A stretch of DNA of 64,000 bases from Shewanella aquimarina (GCF_023349185.1 NZ_JAKIKY010000001.1:458183-522182); one strand, 5' to 3'; positions 37,158 to 45,835 are shown, counted from the first letter of the stretch. Translations and numbers: made by a program. Notes: a model not told the origin generated them from the sequence alone.

Positions 37158-37856
37158 ATGACCACATCGGCCCCCAGGGAAGCCATATTTACCCCAGACT
37201 GCCTCGACTTTCTCGCCAAGCTGGCAAGCAATAACGAGCGCGACTGGTTCAAGAGCCACCAAAGCGAGTATGAGGCCAAGGTACGCACCCCGGCGCTCAA
37301 CTTTATTAGTGTCATGGCGCCCCATATCGCCAAGCTCTCGCCGCGCCTCACCGCCGTGCCCAAGAAGGTCGGCGGCAGCCTGATGCGCCCCCAACGCGAT
37401 GCCCGCTTTAGCAAGGACAAGACCCCATATAAGATCAACGTCGGCATTCAGTTTCGCCATTTCCAGGGCAAAGATGTGCACGCTCCTGGACTGTATTTGC
37501 ATATCGCCAACGATGGCTGCTTCCTCGGCGCCGGGATCTGGCACCCAGACAGCAAGGCGCTAAGCCAGATCCGCAGCTGCATCGACGATAACCCCAACGC
37601 CTACAAACAGGCGCTCAAGCAGCTGAGCGACGCTGGATTTAACATGGAGGGCGACAGCCTGCAGCGCCCGCCCAAGGGCTTTGACAAGCATCACCCCATG
37701 ATTGATGAGCTCAAGCGCAAAGACTTTATCGCCATCAAACCACTCGACACCCGGCAGCTGTTTGCCGAGGATTTCGATACCTGGTGCGCCAAGCAGTTTA
37801 GCCAGGTCAACAAACTCATGGGCTACCTCTGTTTCGCCCTGGACCTAGATTATTAA
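37158..37856 (+). CDS. DUF2461 (TIGR02453) family protein
   Basis: 232 aa cytosolic protein with family motifs FLAKLASNNERDWFKSHQSEYEA, RPQRDARFSKDKTPYKINVGIQFRH and PGLYLHIANDGCFLGAGIWHPD. The role is unknown. Conserved Arg/Lys/Asp residues suggest a nucleic-acid or phosphate ligand (inference). The SPFH gene follows after 12 bp, so the two may be an operon. Confidence 0.88.
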   Translation: MTTSAPREAIFTPDCLDFLAKLASNNERDWFKSHQSEYEAKVRTPALNFISVMAPHIAKLSPRLTAVPKKVGGSLMRPQRDARFSKDKTPYKINVGIQFRHFQGKDVHAPGLYLHIANDGCFLGAGIWHPDSKALSQIRSCIDDNPNAYKQALKQLSDAGFNMEGDSLQRPPKGFDKHHPMIDELKRKDFIAIKPLDTRQLFAEDFDTWCAKQFSQVNKLMGYLCFALDLDY

Positions 37857-37868
37857 AAAGGATTTTTG

Positions 37869-38738
37869 ATGTTTAATCGTAAAGCCAACAAGACTTTCGG
37901 CCCACGCCTAAGCGGACTCGGCCGTCTGAAATTTATCGCACCGCTCCTGGTCGTACTGCCGCTGGCCACTGGCCTAACGGGTTGCACCAACCCCAACACC
38001 CCGGCGGGTGAAGAGGGCTATGTGTTTGAGAAGCCTCGCATCTTCGGCGCCGGCGGCTATCGCGGCACCCTCATCGGCCCCAGCAACTATGGTGTCTCCC
38101 TGTGGCGCAACGAGGTGATCAACATCGACATGCGCCCCAACACCTACACGGAAAACTTCAAGATCCTTGCCAAGGACGATCTCAACATCAGCTTTAATTT
38201 CCATGCGGTGATCGCCATCAAGTCCGGCACGGTGCAGCAGGTAGTAGAACAATATGGCGCCGAAAACTGGTATGTGCGTTTCGTACGCGAGACCTTCCGC
38301 ACCTATGTGCGTGACGAGGTGCAGCGTTATGACAGCGTGGCGCTGAAAGAAAACCGTTCGGAGATCGCCCAGGCGGTGTCGGTCAAGCTCAAAGACTACC
38401 TCAAGACCTCACCCTTTCAGCTTAACAACGTGATTGTGGGTAACATCAACTACCCCGACATAGTCGCCATCGCGGTCGAGAAGAAGCTGGCCGCCCAGCA
38501 GCTGTTGTCGGAGAAGGAGACTCAGAAGGAGATCGCCCAGAAGGACGCCGAGATCCGCATCGAAGAGGCCAAGGGTATCGCCCAGGCGCAGAAGATCATC
38601 AACGAGACCCTGACCCCCAACTATCTGCAGCACGAGGCGATTAACGCCCAGCTCAAGATGGCGGACTCGCCGAATCACACTACCGTCTACATTCCGGTGG
38701 GCACCAACGGCATCCCTCTGATCAAGGGCGCCAAATAG
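37869..38738 (+). CDS. SPFH/band-7 domain lipoprotein
   Basis: 289 aa. A hydrophobic N-terminus ends GLTGC (Cys about 40), a likely lipobox. The SPFH domain (about 55-200: DLNISFNFHAVIAIKSGTVQQVVEQYG) is followed by a charged coiled coil (EKKLAAQQLLSEKETQKEIAQKDAEIRIEEAKG, quoted in outline). Prohibitin-like proteins form membrane rings that scaffold or control proteases. A lipid-anchored form is less common. Start 37869 has AAAGGA upstream; a TTG three bases earlier is ignored. Confidence 0.87.
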   Translation: MFNRKANKTFGPRLSGLGRLKFIAPLLVVLPLATGLTGCTNPNTPAGEEGYVFEKPRIFGAGGYRGTLIGPSNYGVSLWRNEVINIDMRPNTYTENFKILAKDDLNISFNFHAVIAIKSGTVQQVVEQYGAENWYVRFVRETFRTYVRDEVQRYDSVALKENRSEIAQAVSVKLKDYLKTSPFQLNNVIVGNINYPDIVAIAVEKKLAAQQLLSEKETQKEIAQKDAEIRIEEAKGIAQAQKIINETLTPNYLQHEAINAQLKMADSPNHTTVYIPVGTNGIPLIKGAK

Positions 38739-38753
38739 CAGTAACGGAACCCA

Positions 38754-38782
38754 AAAAGCCTGTCGTCATTTAGGCGACAGGC
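38754..38782 (-). terminator. terminator between the SPFH and TetR genes
   Basis: GCCTGTCG/CGACAGGC stem, T-run on the minus strand; it serves the leftward TetR gene. Confidence 0.75.
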
Positions 38783-38860
38783 ACTAGAAGCGTTAGAGAT
38801 AAAGAATTATTGAACCTAGATTCGCGTGCCTTAAACAAACTAGTTAGCGAGCAACTTAAG

Positions 38861-39451
38861 CTAACCACTCACAGCTAGCGATTTAAGATAACCCATAAGC
38901 ACCTCACGGGCCTGAGCGATACGCGCCTGCTGCCTCGCCTTGCCCAGCACACGTATTCCCTGCATCTGCATCACCAGAAAGCTTGCCAGCTGCGCACATT
39001 GGACACCTGCCGACAACTCACCGCGTTGCTGCGCCCCTTCCAGCAACCGCTCGAAGGTCTGATGCAGCTCGTCAAACAGGCGAGTACAGATCCCCTGCAC
39101 CACCTCATCGCTTAGGTATTTTTCCAGCACGGCATTTTGCAAGAAACAGCCGAAGGGCTGGTTAGACTGCCTGACGATAAACTCCTCCAGATAAGTCACC
39201 AACTCATCTAAGCCCGCCGTCTCGACAAACAGGGGCGTGAGATTGGGCATGGCATGGTTATCGAAGTAGTAGGCCAGCGCCTCACGATACAGGCTCAGCT
39301 TGTCACCGAAGCTGTTATACAGACTAAAGCGGTTAATCTTAAGGTGATCCACCAGATCCGCTACCGAAGTATCGGCATAGCCTTTCTGCCAGAAGAGCTC
39401 CATCGCCTCTACCAGCTTCTCCTGCCTATCAAAATTACAACTTCTCGCCAT
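38861..39451 (-). CDS. TetR-family repressor
   Basis: 196 aa. The N-terminal HTH (EAMELFWQKGYADTSVADLVDHLKINRFSLYNSFGDKLSLY, in outline) and a C-terminal ligand domain with cysteines fit the TetR group that controls adjacent detoxification genes. It is divergent from a glutathione-transferase gene; two matching palindromes lie between them. The ligand is probably an electrophile or drug (inference). Confidence 0.88.
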   Translation of the reverse strand: MARSCNFDRQEKLVEAMELFWQKGYADTSVADLVDHLKINRFSLYNSFGDKLSLYREALAYYFDNHAMPNLTPLFVETAGLDELVTYLEEFIVRQSNQPFGCFLQNAVLEKYLSDEVVQGICTRLFDELHQTFERLLEGAQQRGELSAGVQCAQLASFLVMQMQGIRVLGKARQQARIAQAREVLMGYLKSLAVSG

Positions 39452-39498
39452 AGATGATTTTGCTCAATATTAGTCAAAAGTGTTCGCAACAAGTTTCT

Positions 39499-39551
39499 TG
39501 ACCGAACGTTCAGTTATGATTTAGATTCTATTCTAAACGAGCGTTCAGTTA
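39499..39551. promoter_or_regulatory. two TetR operators between tetR and gst
   Basis: TTGACCGAACGTTCAGTTA-type palindromes at 39499-39516 and 39534-39551 (second: TAAACGAGCGTTCAGTTA). Both have the GAnCGTTC core; their centres are 35 bp apart. Confidence 0.7.
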
Positions 39552-39611
39552 AAGCAAAAACCTTCAACTGAGGCCACCACAACAACTTCCACAAGAGTCA
39601 GAGAGGGATAG

Positions 39612-40247
39612 ATGAAACTCTACGAATTAGCCATGACCCCAAGCGCCAGACGCGTCAATATCTTCCTTAAGGAACTTGGTCTAAACGAACAAGAGATAGG
39701 TCTTGAGCGTGAGAGCCTCAACCTGCGCGCCGGTGACAATCTGAGTGATGAGTTTAAGGCCATCAGCGTCAACGGCCGCATCCCAGTACTCGAACTCGAC
39801 GACGGCCAGACCCTGTGTGAATCTGTGGCCATCTGCCGCTACTTCGACGAAGTCACTGCGCCAGAAAACTCACTGTTTGGCGATACGCCGCTAGAGAAGG
39901 CTCAGGTTGAGATGTGGCAGCGGATCTGCGAGCTGCAAGGCCTGTTCGTCGCCTTCCAGGCCTTTAGAAACATCACCAAGGTGTATGAAGACAGAGAGCG
40001 CTGCGTCGAGGCTTGGGGCCAAGAGTCCCGCCAGCGCGTGATAGAGTTTCTGCCGACGCTCGAGAAACAACTCAGTGAGCAGCCTTTTGTGGCCGGCCAG
40101 AAGTTCTCCATCGCTGACATCAACGCCTACGTGATGATGAGTTTCATCAAACACCTGGAGATCACCCCAAGCGACGACCAGCCCCACCTCACCGCCTGGC
40201 TCACCAAGATGGAACAACGCCCCGCCATCATAGACGTCAACGGCTAA
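39612..40247 (+). CDS. glutathione S-transferase family protein
   Basis: 211 aa. A thioredoxin-fold N-terminal domain (MKLYELAMTPSARRVNIFLKELGL; INGRIPVLELDDGQTLCESVAICRYFDE) is followed by the helical domain (FVAGQKFSIADINAYVMM). The first-helix serine in TPSARR may activate glutathione. It conjugates or reduces electrophiles, consistent with control by the divergent TetR regulator. Confidence 0.92.
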   Translation: MKLYELAMTPSARRVNIFLKELGLNEQEIGLERESLNLRAGDNLSDEFKAISVNGRIPVLELDDGQTLCESVAICRYFDEVTAPENSLFGDTPLEKAQVEMWQRICELQGLFVAFQAFRNITKVYEDRERCVEAWGQESRQRVIEFLPTLEKQLSEQPFVAGQKFSIADINAYVMMSFIKHLEITPSDDQPHLTAWLTKMEQRPAIIDVNG

Positions 40248-40341
40248 ATTTGAGATAGAAGAATCTAAGGTGGCGAGTTCAAATGCTGAAGCTCGCCTGC
40301 CAAATGGCCAAGGACAAAAATAGTGAAGGTTAGGAATACTA

Positions 40342-40415
40342 GCTCAACGTCACCAGCTTCGACCGAGTAAAACAAAATCCAGCAAACAACGGAAGCAGTA
40401 CTGGCTCGGTTAGAT
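40342..40415 (-). repeat. attC site 1 (74 bp)
   Basis: Plus-strand ends GCTCAAC and GTTAGAT; inner arms CACCAG and CTGG are roughly complementary. It directly abuts the stop of the 40416 gene. It is the most diverged of the sites. Confidence 0.5.
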
Positions 40416-40820
40416 TTACTTGTGCCTGCGTTTACCGGCGCTTTTTCGCCATTTATTAAAATACAAATATGCAATAGCAAAAAAAACTATTCCAATTAAG
40501 ACTCTTTCCCCCATGGAATCAACGGTTGTTCCTTGTCCTGTCCGCGAAGCTAGTAATCCAAAAAATGAGACTAAGACACCTAGCACTATATACATTAGTG
40601 CATAACCCAGAGGCTCCCTTCGCTTCCTTGACCTCTGAGCACGTTCTTCTTTTATTTTCTTACGATATTTATCAGTATTAACCTGTGCTCGCCGCTTAAC
40701 CGGATCATTAAGAATCAGCTCTATTTCTTTTACGCGATCAGGCCATCTATCCCGATCTATGTGCCTGTATGCGTCTTCTAATTCCTCGACGCTATACTTT
40801 GAGTAATCAATTTTATCCAT
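40416..40820 (-). CDS. cassette-borne two-TM membrane protein, unknown
   Basis: 134 aa. An N-terminal charged helical part (SVEELEDAYRHIDRDRWPDRVKEIELIL) and a KR-rich linker lead to two TM helices (GYALMYIVLGVLVSFFGLLAS; RVLIGIVFFAIAYLYFNKW) and a basic tail. The N-terminal motif is common in uncharacterised proteins that precede membrane domains. Its AT-rich codon use and flanking attC sites mark it as an integron cassette. Confidence 0.72.
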   Translation of the reverse strand: MDKIDYSKYSVEELEDAYRHIDRDRWPDRVKEIELILNDPVKRRAQVNTDKYRKKIKEERAQRSRKRREPLGYALMYIVLGVLVSFFGLLASRTGQGTTVDSMGERVLIGIVFFAIAYLYFNKWRKSAGKRRHK

Positions 40821-40832
40821 ATTTGACTAATA

Positions 40833-40958
40833 ATCTAACGCCCAGTTGAGTTGTGAGCAACGCCATACCCATGCCTCCGCATATCACCTTAATCATTAAA
40901 CGCAACACATAGTATAAATACCATGCGTTGTGAATCCCTCTTAAACAGTTTGTTAAAT
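40833..40958 (-). repeat. attC site 2, Vibrio-type, 126 bp
   Basis: Plus-strand ends ATCTAAC and GTTAAAT. The minus strand starts TTTAACAAACTGTTTAAGAG, GGATTCACAACGC, and ends GGCGTTAGAT, the pattern of long Vibrio (VCR/VPR) repeats. A DUF3265-like ORF (LRGIHNAWYLYYVLRL...) reads through it, a known by-product of such repeats. Same length as attC at 62709-62834. Confidence 0.82.
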
Positions 40959-40966
40959 GCTTGACT

Positions 40967-41254
40967 TCAAATATTGCCACGAGCTTTATCCATTTCATAA
41001 AGTGCGTGGTCATCTCCATCCTCTAATGCTTGGTGATATGTTGGATCTTTTATTTTTCCTATTTCATTGGAAAGCGATAAAACTTCATCACCAAGGTTTT
41101 CAACTTTTTCACGTAAGTCTAGATTTTCAGACTCAAGCTCATCAAGTCTCTCTTGAAGCTTTACAATTGACTTCCCTGTTGCGGGAAATCTATTTATCTC
41201 GTGCCATACACCAATAAAAAGAGCTCCTAATGATACCCATATTAATAAATCCAT
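40967..41254 (-). CDS. cassette-borne membrane-anchored coiled-coil protein, unknown
   Basis: 95 aa. One N-terminal TM (MDLLIWVSLGALFIGVW) is followed by a coiled coil with heptads (IVKLQERLDELESENLDLRE, KVENLGDEVLSLSNEIGKI) and a polar acidic tail. Its stop lies nine bases before attC site 2. No family recognised. The size and layout resemble anchors or spanin-like and toxin-neutralising small proteins, but nothing specific supports a function. Confidence 0.65.
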   Translation of the reverse strand: MDLLIWVSLGALFIGVWHEINRFPATGKSIVKLQERLDELESENLDLREKVENLGDEVLSLSNEIGKIKDPTYHQALEDGDDHALYEMDKARGNI

Positions 41255-41273
41255 ACTTTGCTCTCCTTATGGC

Positions 41274-41359
41274 ATTTAACGCCTCACATCACCGGCAGCA
41301 AAAAGCAGAGCGACGAGGAGCGACGCTTTTTGATGTCCGAGTGCATGTGATTGTTATGT
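41274..41359 (-). repeat. attC site 3 (86 bp)
   Basis: Plus-strand ends ATTTAAC and GTTATGT; inner arms TCACAT/ATGTGA and AAAAAGC/GCTTTTT. The stop codon of the DUF262 gene lies inside the GTTATGT core, as in typical cassettes. Confidence 0.72.
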
Positions 41360-43054
41360 TTTTTTCAAATCCCATTCTTGAGTAAGTTTTTCGATATATT
41401 CACTCTGTCTTGCTAAAATCACATTTTCTGTCCACTCATCCTTGGAAAGAACCTGGGTTGTTAATGCGAACGGAGAAACTCCCTTAACCATAAAATATGA
41501 TTTTTTCTTTTTATCCAATTCGTAATTTTTTGCGGAGCTATTTTTTGCTCTTGATAGTAATGCTAAGTTTCCTAGACGATGAACTAGGCTTCTTCGTTTT
41601 TCTTCATCTGGTATCCATGCAATCCATTCACTAGATGCTTCCGGGGTTTGAGGGAGCACATGCTCTACAGTTATAACTTTATGATCATATTTGGCCGAAC
41701 TATCAGACAATATGGAGTCAAGCCTGAGCAAAATCATTAATCTTGTTCGAGTACTCTCATATACATTCCCGTTTAAAGCAGAAAGAGTATCGTCAATTTC
41801 GTCGTGAGTAAGATGAATCGGAGAACCTTCCGATAGTACATCTTTTCTAGATCGAATCCACGTCAATAGTTCCGAATATCTTTTAATTCTATAATTAATA
41901 TTCCCACGAAATATCATCATGCATGAAGCTAACCTTTCAAGCTTATTTAAAAATGACAATAGCCTTTCAGGATGATTTCTATTCTTCGATAAGTACTCTA
42001 TTGCTGGAGGAACCCAATCTGAATTATCTATGCGATTAAGCCAGCCCAATGCGGCATTAATGCTTTCTGCTTTTTCTTCGCTTGAAAAGTTTTCGTTGAT
42101 AATATTTGTGTATGCCTCTGAGCTAGGGATCAATATGTCGTTTATAAATTGCTCTGGATTTTCTCTTGGCTTAACGTGTTCATTGAACTCCTTAACCAAA
42201 GTGCCTTGAGGCTTTGAACTGCGGTAGATCATGCGTATATGTGAAAAAAGATCACTAAAGCTATCTCTGCCAATACTTTCTTCAATATCTTCCCATTTAT
42301 CGGTGTAATTCTGCTTTTCAGAGTCTGGAATTCCACCAATGATATTGGATTTCAGTATGTCAGTGGCAGTTAGATCAAGCCCTCGATCATTCATAACGGA
42401 AAATATTCTATAAGCGGAGTCAATGTCTGGTGTTGCCACCACGACAAGATAGCAGCCAATCAAAACAAATTGAGTTAGCCTAAACAACTCCTCTTGAGGT
42501 TCACTTTTTAATATGTCGTAAATGCATTTGGCATTTTGTTTAATATTTAAGGGGCTATCCTTTAGCTCATCTTTAGAAGAAAAAAGAGTCTCAATTCCAT
42601 CGTCATGTTGAATATTGTGCTGAAAAAATTCTCTGTCTCTTGGCCGAAGTAAAATTCTAAATGTATCCTTTGTTTTTAGTAACTTGCTTCCTTTTTGACC
42701 AAGGTACTTGGTGATTTCATTCTTAATGTCTGTGTCTTCAACTAGATGGCGTAAAACAGAAAATAGAATCGTTAACGTTGTAAGCCGCTGCTGCCCATCA
42801 ATAACCTCTGAGTCAGCCTTATCTCCTTTTATTAGGACTATACTTCCAAGAAAATATGGATTCAGTGATTCAATTTCGCCTTTTTTACCTTTAATGTATT
42901 CCTGTAAATCCATTACCAACTCAGAGGCTTGCTCTGTAGTCCATGAGTATGGTCGTTGGTAGCTTGGTATTTGGAATAGATAATCATCACAGAATATTTT
43001 ACTGACAGGGTATTCATGTGCTGACAACGATTTCTTCTTGGAATTTTCAGTCAT
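41354..43054 (-). CDS. DUF262/DUF1524 protein, GmrSD-like putative type IV restriction nuclease
   Basis: 566 aa. The DUF262 (GmrS) part has YQRPYSWTTEQASELVMDL and the DGQQR nucleotide-binding motif VIDGQQRLTTL (about 79-90). The C-terminal DUF1524 (GmrD) part has the His-Me finger VEHVLPQT and downstream HRLGNLALLSRAKNSS. Single-chain GmrSD and SspE-type proteins of this build cut modified or phosphorothioate-marked phage DNA. It is the largest gene in the cassette cluster, AT-rich, and followed by attC site 3. A defence role is inferred from the family. Confidence 0.83.
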   Translation of the reverse strand: MTENSKKKSLSAHEYPVSKIFCDDYLFQIPSYQRPYSWTTEQASELVMDLQEYIKGKKGEIESLNPYFLGSIVLIKGDKADSEVIDGQQRLTTLTILFSVLRHLVEDTDIKNEITKYLGQKGSKLLKTKDTFRILLRPRDREFFQHNIQHDDGIETLFSSKDELKDSPLNIKQNAKCIYDILKSEPQEELFRLTQFVLIGCYLVVVATPDIDSAYRIFSVMNDRGLDLTATDILKSNIIGGIPDSEKQNYTDKWEDIEESIGRDSFSDLFSHIRMIYRSSKPQGTLVKEFNEHVKPRENPEQFINDILIPSSEAYTNIINENFSSEEKAESINAALGWLNRIDNSDWVPPAIEYLSKNRNHPERLLSFLNKLERLASCMMIFRGNINYRIKRYSELLTWIRSRKDVLSEGSPIHLTHDEIDDTLSALNGNVYESTRTRLMILLRLDSILSDSSAKYDHKVITVEHVLPQTPEASSEWIAWIPDEEKRRSLVHRLGNLALLSRAKNSSAKNYELDKKKKSYFMVKGVSPFALTTQVLSKDEWTENVILARQSEYIEKLTQEWDLKKT

Positions 43055-43401
43055 TTGATCATTGTTCCGTAATTTCTTTTAAAACATAACAACGTATTAG
43101 TGAGACCTTGCAAGGTACGCTACCTTGTAAGATAGGAGACCAAGCATGTAATAAGTAGGGTCAGAGTAATCTACTAAAGGAGGAGATTGGCGCATGTGGT
43201 TGGCTTTTTCATTCCCTGAATGGCGTAATCGATGTTTGATTCGAATTGGCCTAGCTCTGTCCTTAATTGGTGATACTTTAATCTATCTTCTAGCTGGCAT
43301 TCAACATAATAGGTCACATTTAAATGCATTTTTTCCTTAAAACTAATAACTTGTATCAGCAAAAAACAGATGAGGCTCAATCGAAGAGATGTTAGATACT
43401 C
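43055..43401. other. AT-rich junction right of the cassette cluster
   Basis: It contains promoter-like sequence for the DUF262 gene, a relic ACATAAC core (43084-43090), a duplicated ACCTTGnAAG stem region (43106-43134), and a weak 68-codon ORF (43174-43380) whose coding status I cannot support beyond its openness. Confidence 0.4.
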
Positions 43402-43491
43402 AGTGTAAGCACACTTTTGGCTCTCGGCGGCATGGACGCCGCCGTGAAGCCTCCAGGGACGGAACCTCGGCGTGCCAAAAGAGTGCTTACA
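43402..43491. repeat. 90-bp inverted-repeat element, family I (short form)
   Basis: Ends GTGTAAGCACACTTTTGGC and its inverted copy (18 of 19 matched). Inside is a perfect hairpin CGGCGGC/GCCGCCG (424-430/437-443) with loop ATGGAC. Ends resemble those of the 61930-62141 element. Confidence 0.75.
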
Positions 43492-43601
43492 CAGCCCCCG
43501 CCGGGCAGGCGATAAGTTACAGTGAAGGTGCGACCTTCAACACCCCTTCCAATGCCAATCCCGGTAATCGCTACAACAGAAACCAAAGGGTAAAAGTCCC
43601 C

Positions 43602-43988
43602 TTATGACTCCCCTTCCTGCCACTCCGAAATCACCTCATTCGCCGCCCTAAACGCCTCGACCCCGGCAGGCATGCCGCAATACACTGTGGCATGCAATAA
43701 CACCTCCTGGATCTCCTCGACAGTGCAGCCATTACGCAAGGCGCCGCGCACATGGCCCTTGAGTTCAGTAGATGCCTTGAAGGCAGCCAGAGTGGCGATA
43801 GTGATCAAGCTGCGGGTGCGCCTGTCGAGTCCCTCTCTGGCCCACACCTCGCCCCAGGCGTTGCGGGTCACCAGCTCCTGGAGTGGCTGGGTAAAGTCGC
43901 TGGCCGATGACAGCGCCCTGTCGACAAACTCATCGCCCATCACCTCGCGCCTGACGCCTAACCCTTTTTCATACTTGGCCTTATCCAT
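43602..43988 (-). CDS. carboxymuconolactone decarboxylase family protein
   Basis: 128 aa. The all-helical CMD fold is visible: GDEFVDRALSSASDFTQPLQELVTRNAWGEVWAREGLDRRTRSLITIA and VEEIQEVLLHATVYCGMPAGVEAFR (in outline). Members include 4-carboxymuconolactone decarboxylase and unrelated peroxidase-like proteins. No beta-ketoadipate genes are nearby, so the substrate is open. ATG 43988 has AAAGGAG six bases upstream. The longer upstream ORF lacks such a site. Confidence 0.86.
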   Translation of the reverse strand: MDKAKYEKGLGVRREVMGDEFVDRALSSASDFTQPLQELVTRNAWGEVWAREGLDRRTRSLITIATLAAFKASTELKGHVRGALRNGCTVEEIQEVLLHATVYCGMPAGVEAFRAANEVISEWQEGES

Positions 43989-44120
43989 GGGAACTCCTTT
44001 AACATCATGATTCAATTGAGACTTCGACAAAACAGCCTCTAAAGGTGCTTGGAAACTGGACAAAGATCAACCAAAACCTGCCCCTCTGCGGCTAAAGCAT
44101 TAGGGCACCAGCGAATTACT

Positions 44121-44190
44121 ATAGCGCTTAGAAAATAGCACTTAGAAAATAGCGCTTAGAAAATAGCGCTTGGAACATAGCACTTGGAAC
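44121..44190. repeat. 14-bp tandem repeat, five units
   Basis: ATAGCGCTTAGAAA and variants at 44121, 44135, 44149, 44163 and 44177; the last two units have TGGAAC endings. Confidence 0.85.
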
Positions 44191-44313
44191 GTAGCGCACG
44201 CAGTGATCAAGGAATAGCGGCTTAGCAGACAAGGCGCATCGAGACAGAGTGATAGGTATGAGAGTCTAGCCAGCACGCATTGGGGAATAGCGACTGAGTA
44301 TTAGACGTGAAAC

Positions 44314-44364
44314 GCTAGGTGTTAAACCTGAAGCCTTAGGTGTTAAACCTAAAACCTTAGGTGT
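44314..44364. repeat. 21-bp tandem repeat downstream of the patatin gene
   Basis: GCTAGGTGTTAAACCTGAAGC, CTTAGGTGTTAAACCTAAAAC and CTTAGGTGT: two full units and part of a third. Quoted here as separate units of about 20 bases. Confidence 0.8.
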
Positions 44365-44370
44365 GAGTTA

Positions 44371-45291
44371 TTAGCCCTTAGCGATAAACGCCAGCAGCTG
44401 CGGGATAAAGGCCTTGCCCTCCTCAAGGCCGCGGCGATAGACGGCCTCGACCTTGCTGACATTCCGCTCCAGGCGCGACAAGCCGAGTGGCGTGGCGGGT
44501 TGCAGCACCAGAGCGCTGCCCTCGGATTCTGCCTTCACCAGGTCATCCAGCGCCCGGTTATAAGTGTTGTGGCGCACGATAAGGGCATTGGCCACCTTGG
44601 GATAGCGACGATAGAGGCGCCTGGCCAGCCATTTAGCCTTAAAGGCGGATTTGCGATAGTCACTCTCCTGGGTGAGGATCACCAGCTGGCGCTTAAAGCC
44701 ATCTGCACGGGCCTGAGCCAGGGGAATGGGCACGCCTATGCCACCATCGAGATAGGGTGTGTCTCCAAGCCAGGTCGGTTTAGAGATGAAGGGCAGACTA
44801 CTGGAGGCGATGAGCACCTCTAAGAAGGTGTCGTGATCGGCAAAATCCGCCATGCCGAAGAAGTCGGTCTCGCCGGTCAGGCAGTTAAACGCCCCCACCT
44901 TAAACTCGGCCTCACTGTGACTAAAGGCCTCGAAATCATAGGGCACCAGCTCATGGGCCATGCGCCGATAGGTAAAGTCGGTGTTGACATAGTTGCCGGT
45001 GCGCAGCAGATGTTTGAGCCCCATGTAGCGCTTGTCGGCGAGGAAATTTTGCTGAATGGTGAGGTTACGCCCCAGCTGACGCGAGAGGTAGGAGGCGGGA
45101 TAGATGGCGCCGGCAGAGACGCCCACCAGATACTGAAAATAGATCCCCGCCTGTAGCAGGGCATCGAGCACACCTGCGGTGTATATGGCCCGCAGGCCGC
45201 CACCTTCCAGCACTAAGGCGCAGTTATCGACCCTAAGCTCCGCCGCCTCATGTCGGGCGACAGCAAGGTCAGGCAATACTGCGCCCGTCAC
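44371..45291 (-). CDS. patatin-like phospholipase
   Basis: 306 aa. The oxyanion loop is EGGGLRAIYTAG, the nucleophile serine lies in GVSAG, and the catalytic aspartate in DGGIGVPIP. These form the Ser-Asp dyad of bacterial patatins (YjjU-like). It hydrolyses acyl chains of phospholipids or other lipids. The ATG lies two bases past the stop of the MarR gene, so the repressor and lipase are in one operon. Confidence 0.92.
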   Translation of the reverse strand: MTGAVLPDLAVARHEAAELRVDNCALVLEGGGLRAIYTAGVLDALLQAGIYFQYLVGVSAGAIYPASYLSRQLGRNLTIQQNFLADKRYMGLKHLLRTGNYVNTDFTYRRMAHELVPYDFEAFSHSEAEFKVGAFNCLTGETDFFGMADFADHDTFLEVLIASSSLPFISKPTWLGDTPYLDGGIGVPIPLAQARADGFKRQLVILTQESDYRKSAFKAKWLARRLYRRYPKVANALIVRHNTYNRALDDLVKAESEGSALVLQPATPLGLSRLERNVSKVEAVYRRGLEEGKAFIPQLLAFIAKG

Positions 45292-45293
45292 GG

Positions 45294-45770
45294 CTATTCT
45301 TCCGCCTGGATCTGTCCCACCAGGAGTACAGGGGCCGCATCCAGCTCCTGGGCATCCATCATGGAGGCGATACGTTCGACGGCAGAGAGCAACTGGCTCT
45401 GCTCCCAGTCTTCAAGGTTTTGATAACGCTTGATAAAGTGATCCTGTAACGGCTTAGGCGCGGCCTTGAGAATATCTATGCCGGCCTCGCTAAGGGACAG
45501 GTGCCACTTGCGTTTGTCTGACTCGCTACGGGTTCTCACCACCAGATCACGCGCCTCGAGACGGTCGATAATGGTGGCAACCGTGGCGGGGCTGAGGGCC
45601 ACTTCCTGAGCGATCTCCTTGGCCAGCGGACGGTCGTAGGCGGCAATGGTCTGCATCACCATTAACTGAGGGCCCGTTAGGCCAGACTGCTTATTCAGCT
45701 GGCGAGAATGTATGTCGATGGCGCGGATCACACGGCGCAGCGAAATCAGTAGTTGTTCGTACTTTTCCAT
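45294..45770 (-). CDS. MarR-family transcriptional regulator
   Basis: 158 aa. The winged-helix core is LTGPQLMVMQTIAAYDRPLAKEIAQEVALSPATVATIIDRLE (in outline) followed by the wing RTRSESDKRKWHLSL, typical of MarR. ATG 45770 is chosen because GAGGAG lies four bases upstream. The 51-base longer ORF has no such signal. It may repress its own operon with the patatin gene and could respond to a lipid or phenolic ligand (inference). Confidence 0.88.
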   Translation of the reverse strand: MEKYEQLLISLRRVIRAIDIHSRQLNKQSGLTGPQLMVMQTIAAYDRPLAKEIAQEVALSPATVATIIDRLEARDLVVRTRSESDKRKWHLSLSEAGIDILKAAPKPLQDHFIKRYQNLEDWEQSQLLSAVERIASMMDAQELDAAPVLLVGQIQAEE

Positions 45771-45835
45771 AATCTCCTCTCGTTTCAGCCGCACCATACC
45801 AGAAATGTTATCTAGACTCATGCTTCAAATAGAAA

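Larger units (their letters stand above)
40342..43091 (-). mobile_element. integron-cassette cluster lacking an integrase (three attC sites)
   Basis: Three leftward cassette genes each end at or within a few bases of a site bounded by RYYYAAC/GTTRRRY cores (40342-40415, 40833-40958, 41274-41359). The DNA is visibly more AT-rich than both flanks. No integrase gene or attI is seen in the window, so it is a cluster of attC sites lacking integrase. The right end is unclear: ACATAAC at 43084-43090 may be a relic core. Confidence 0.72.

Noticed and set aside
40813..41019. DUF3265-like ORF as a real gene
   Set aside because: It runs through attC site 2 and is a known by-product of long Vibrio-type attC repeats; used as support for the attC call instead.
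43174..43380. 68-codon minus-strand ORF right of the DUF262 gene
   Set aside because: No family, no ribosome site and no associated attC; coding status not supportable.
43389..43607. Plus-strand ORF across the 90-bp inverted-repeat element
   Set aside because: It reads through a repeat element and an antisense gene end; no start signal.
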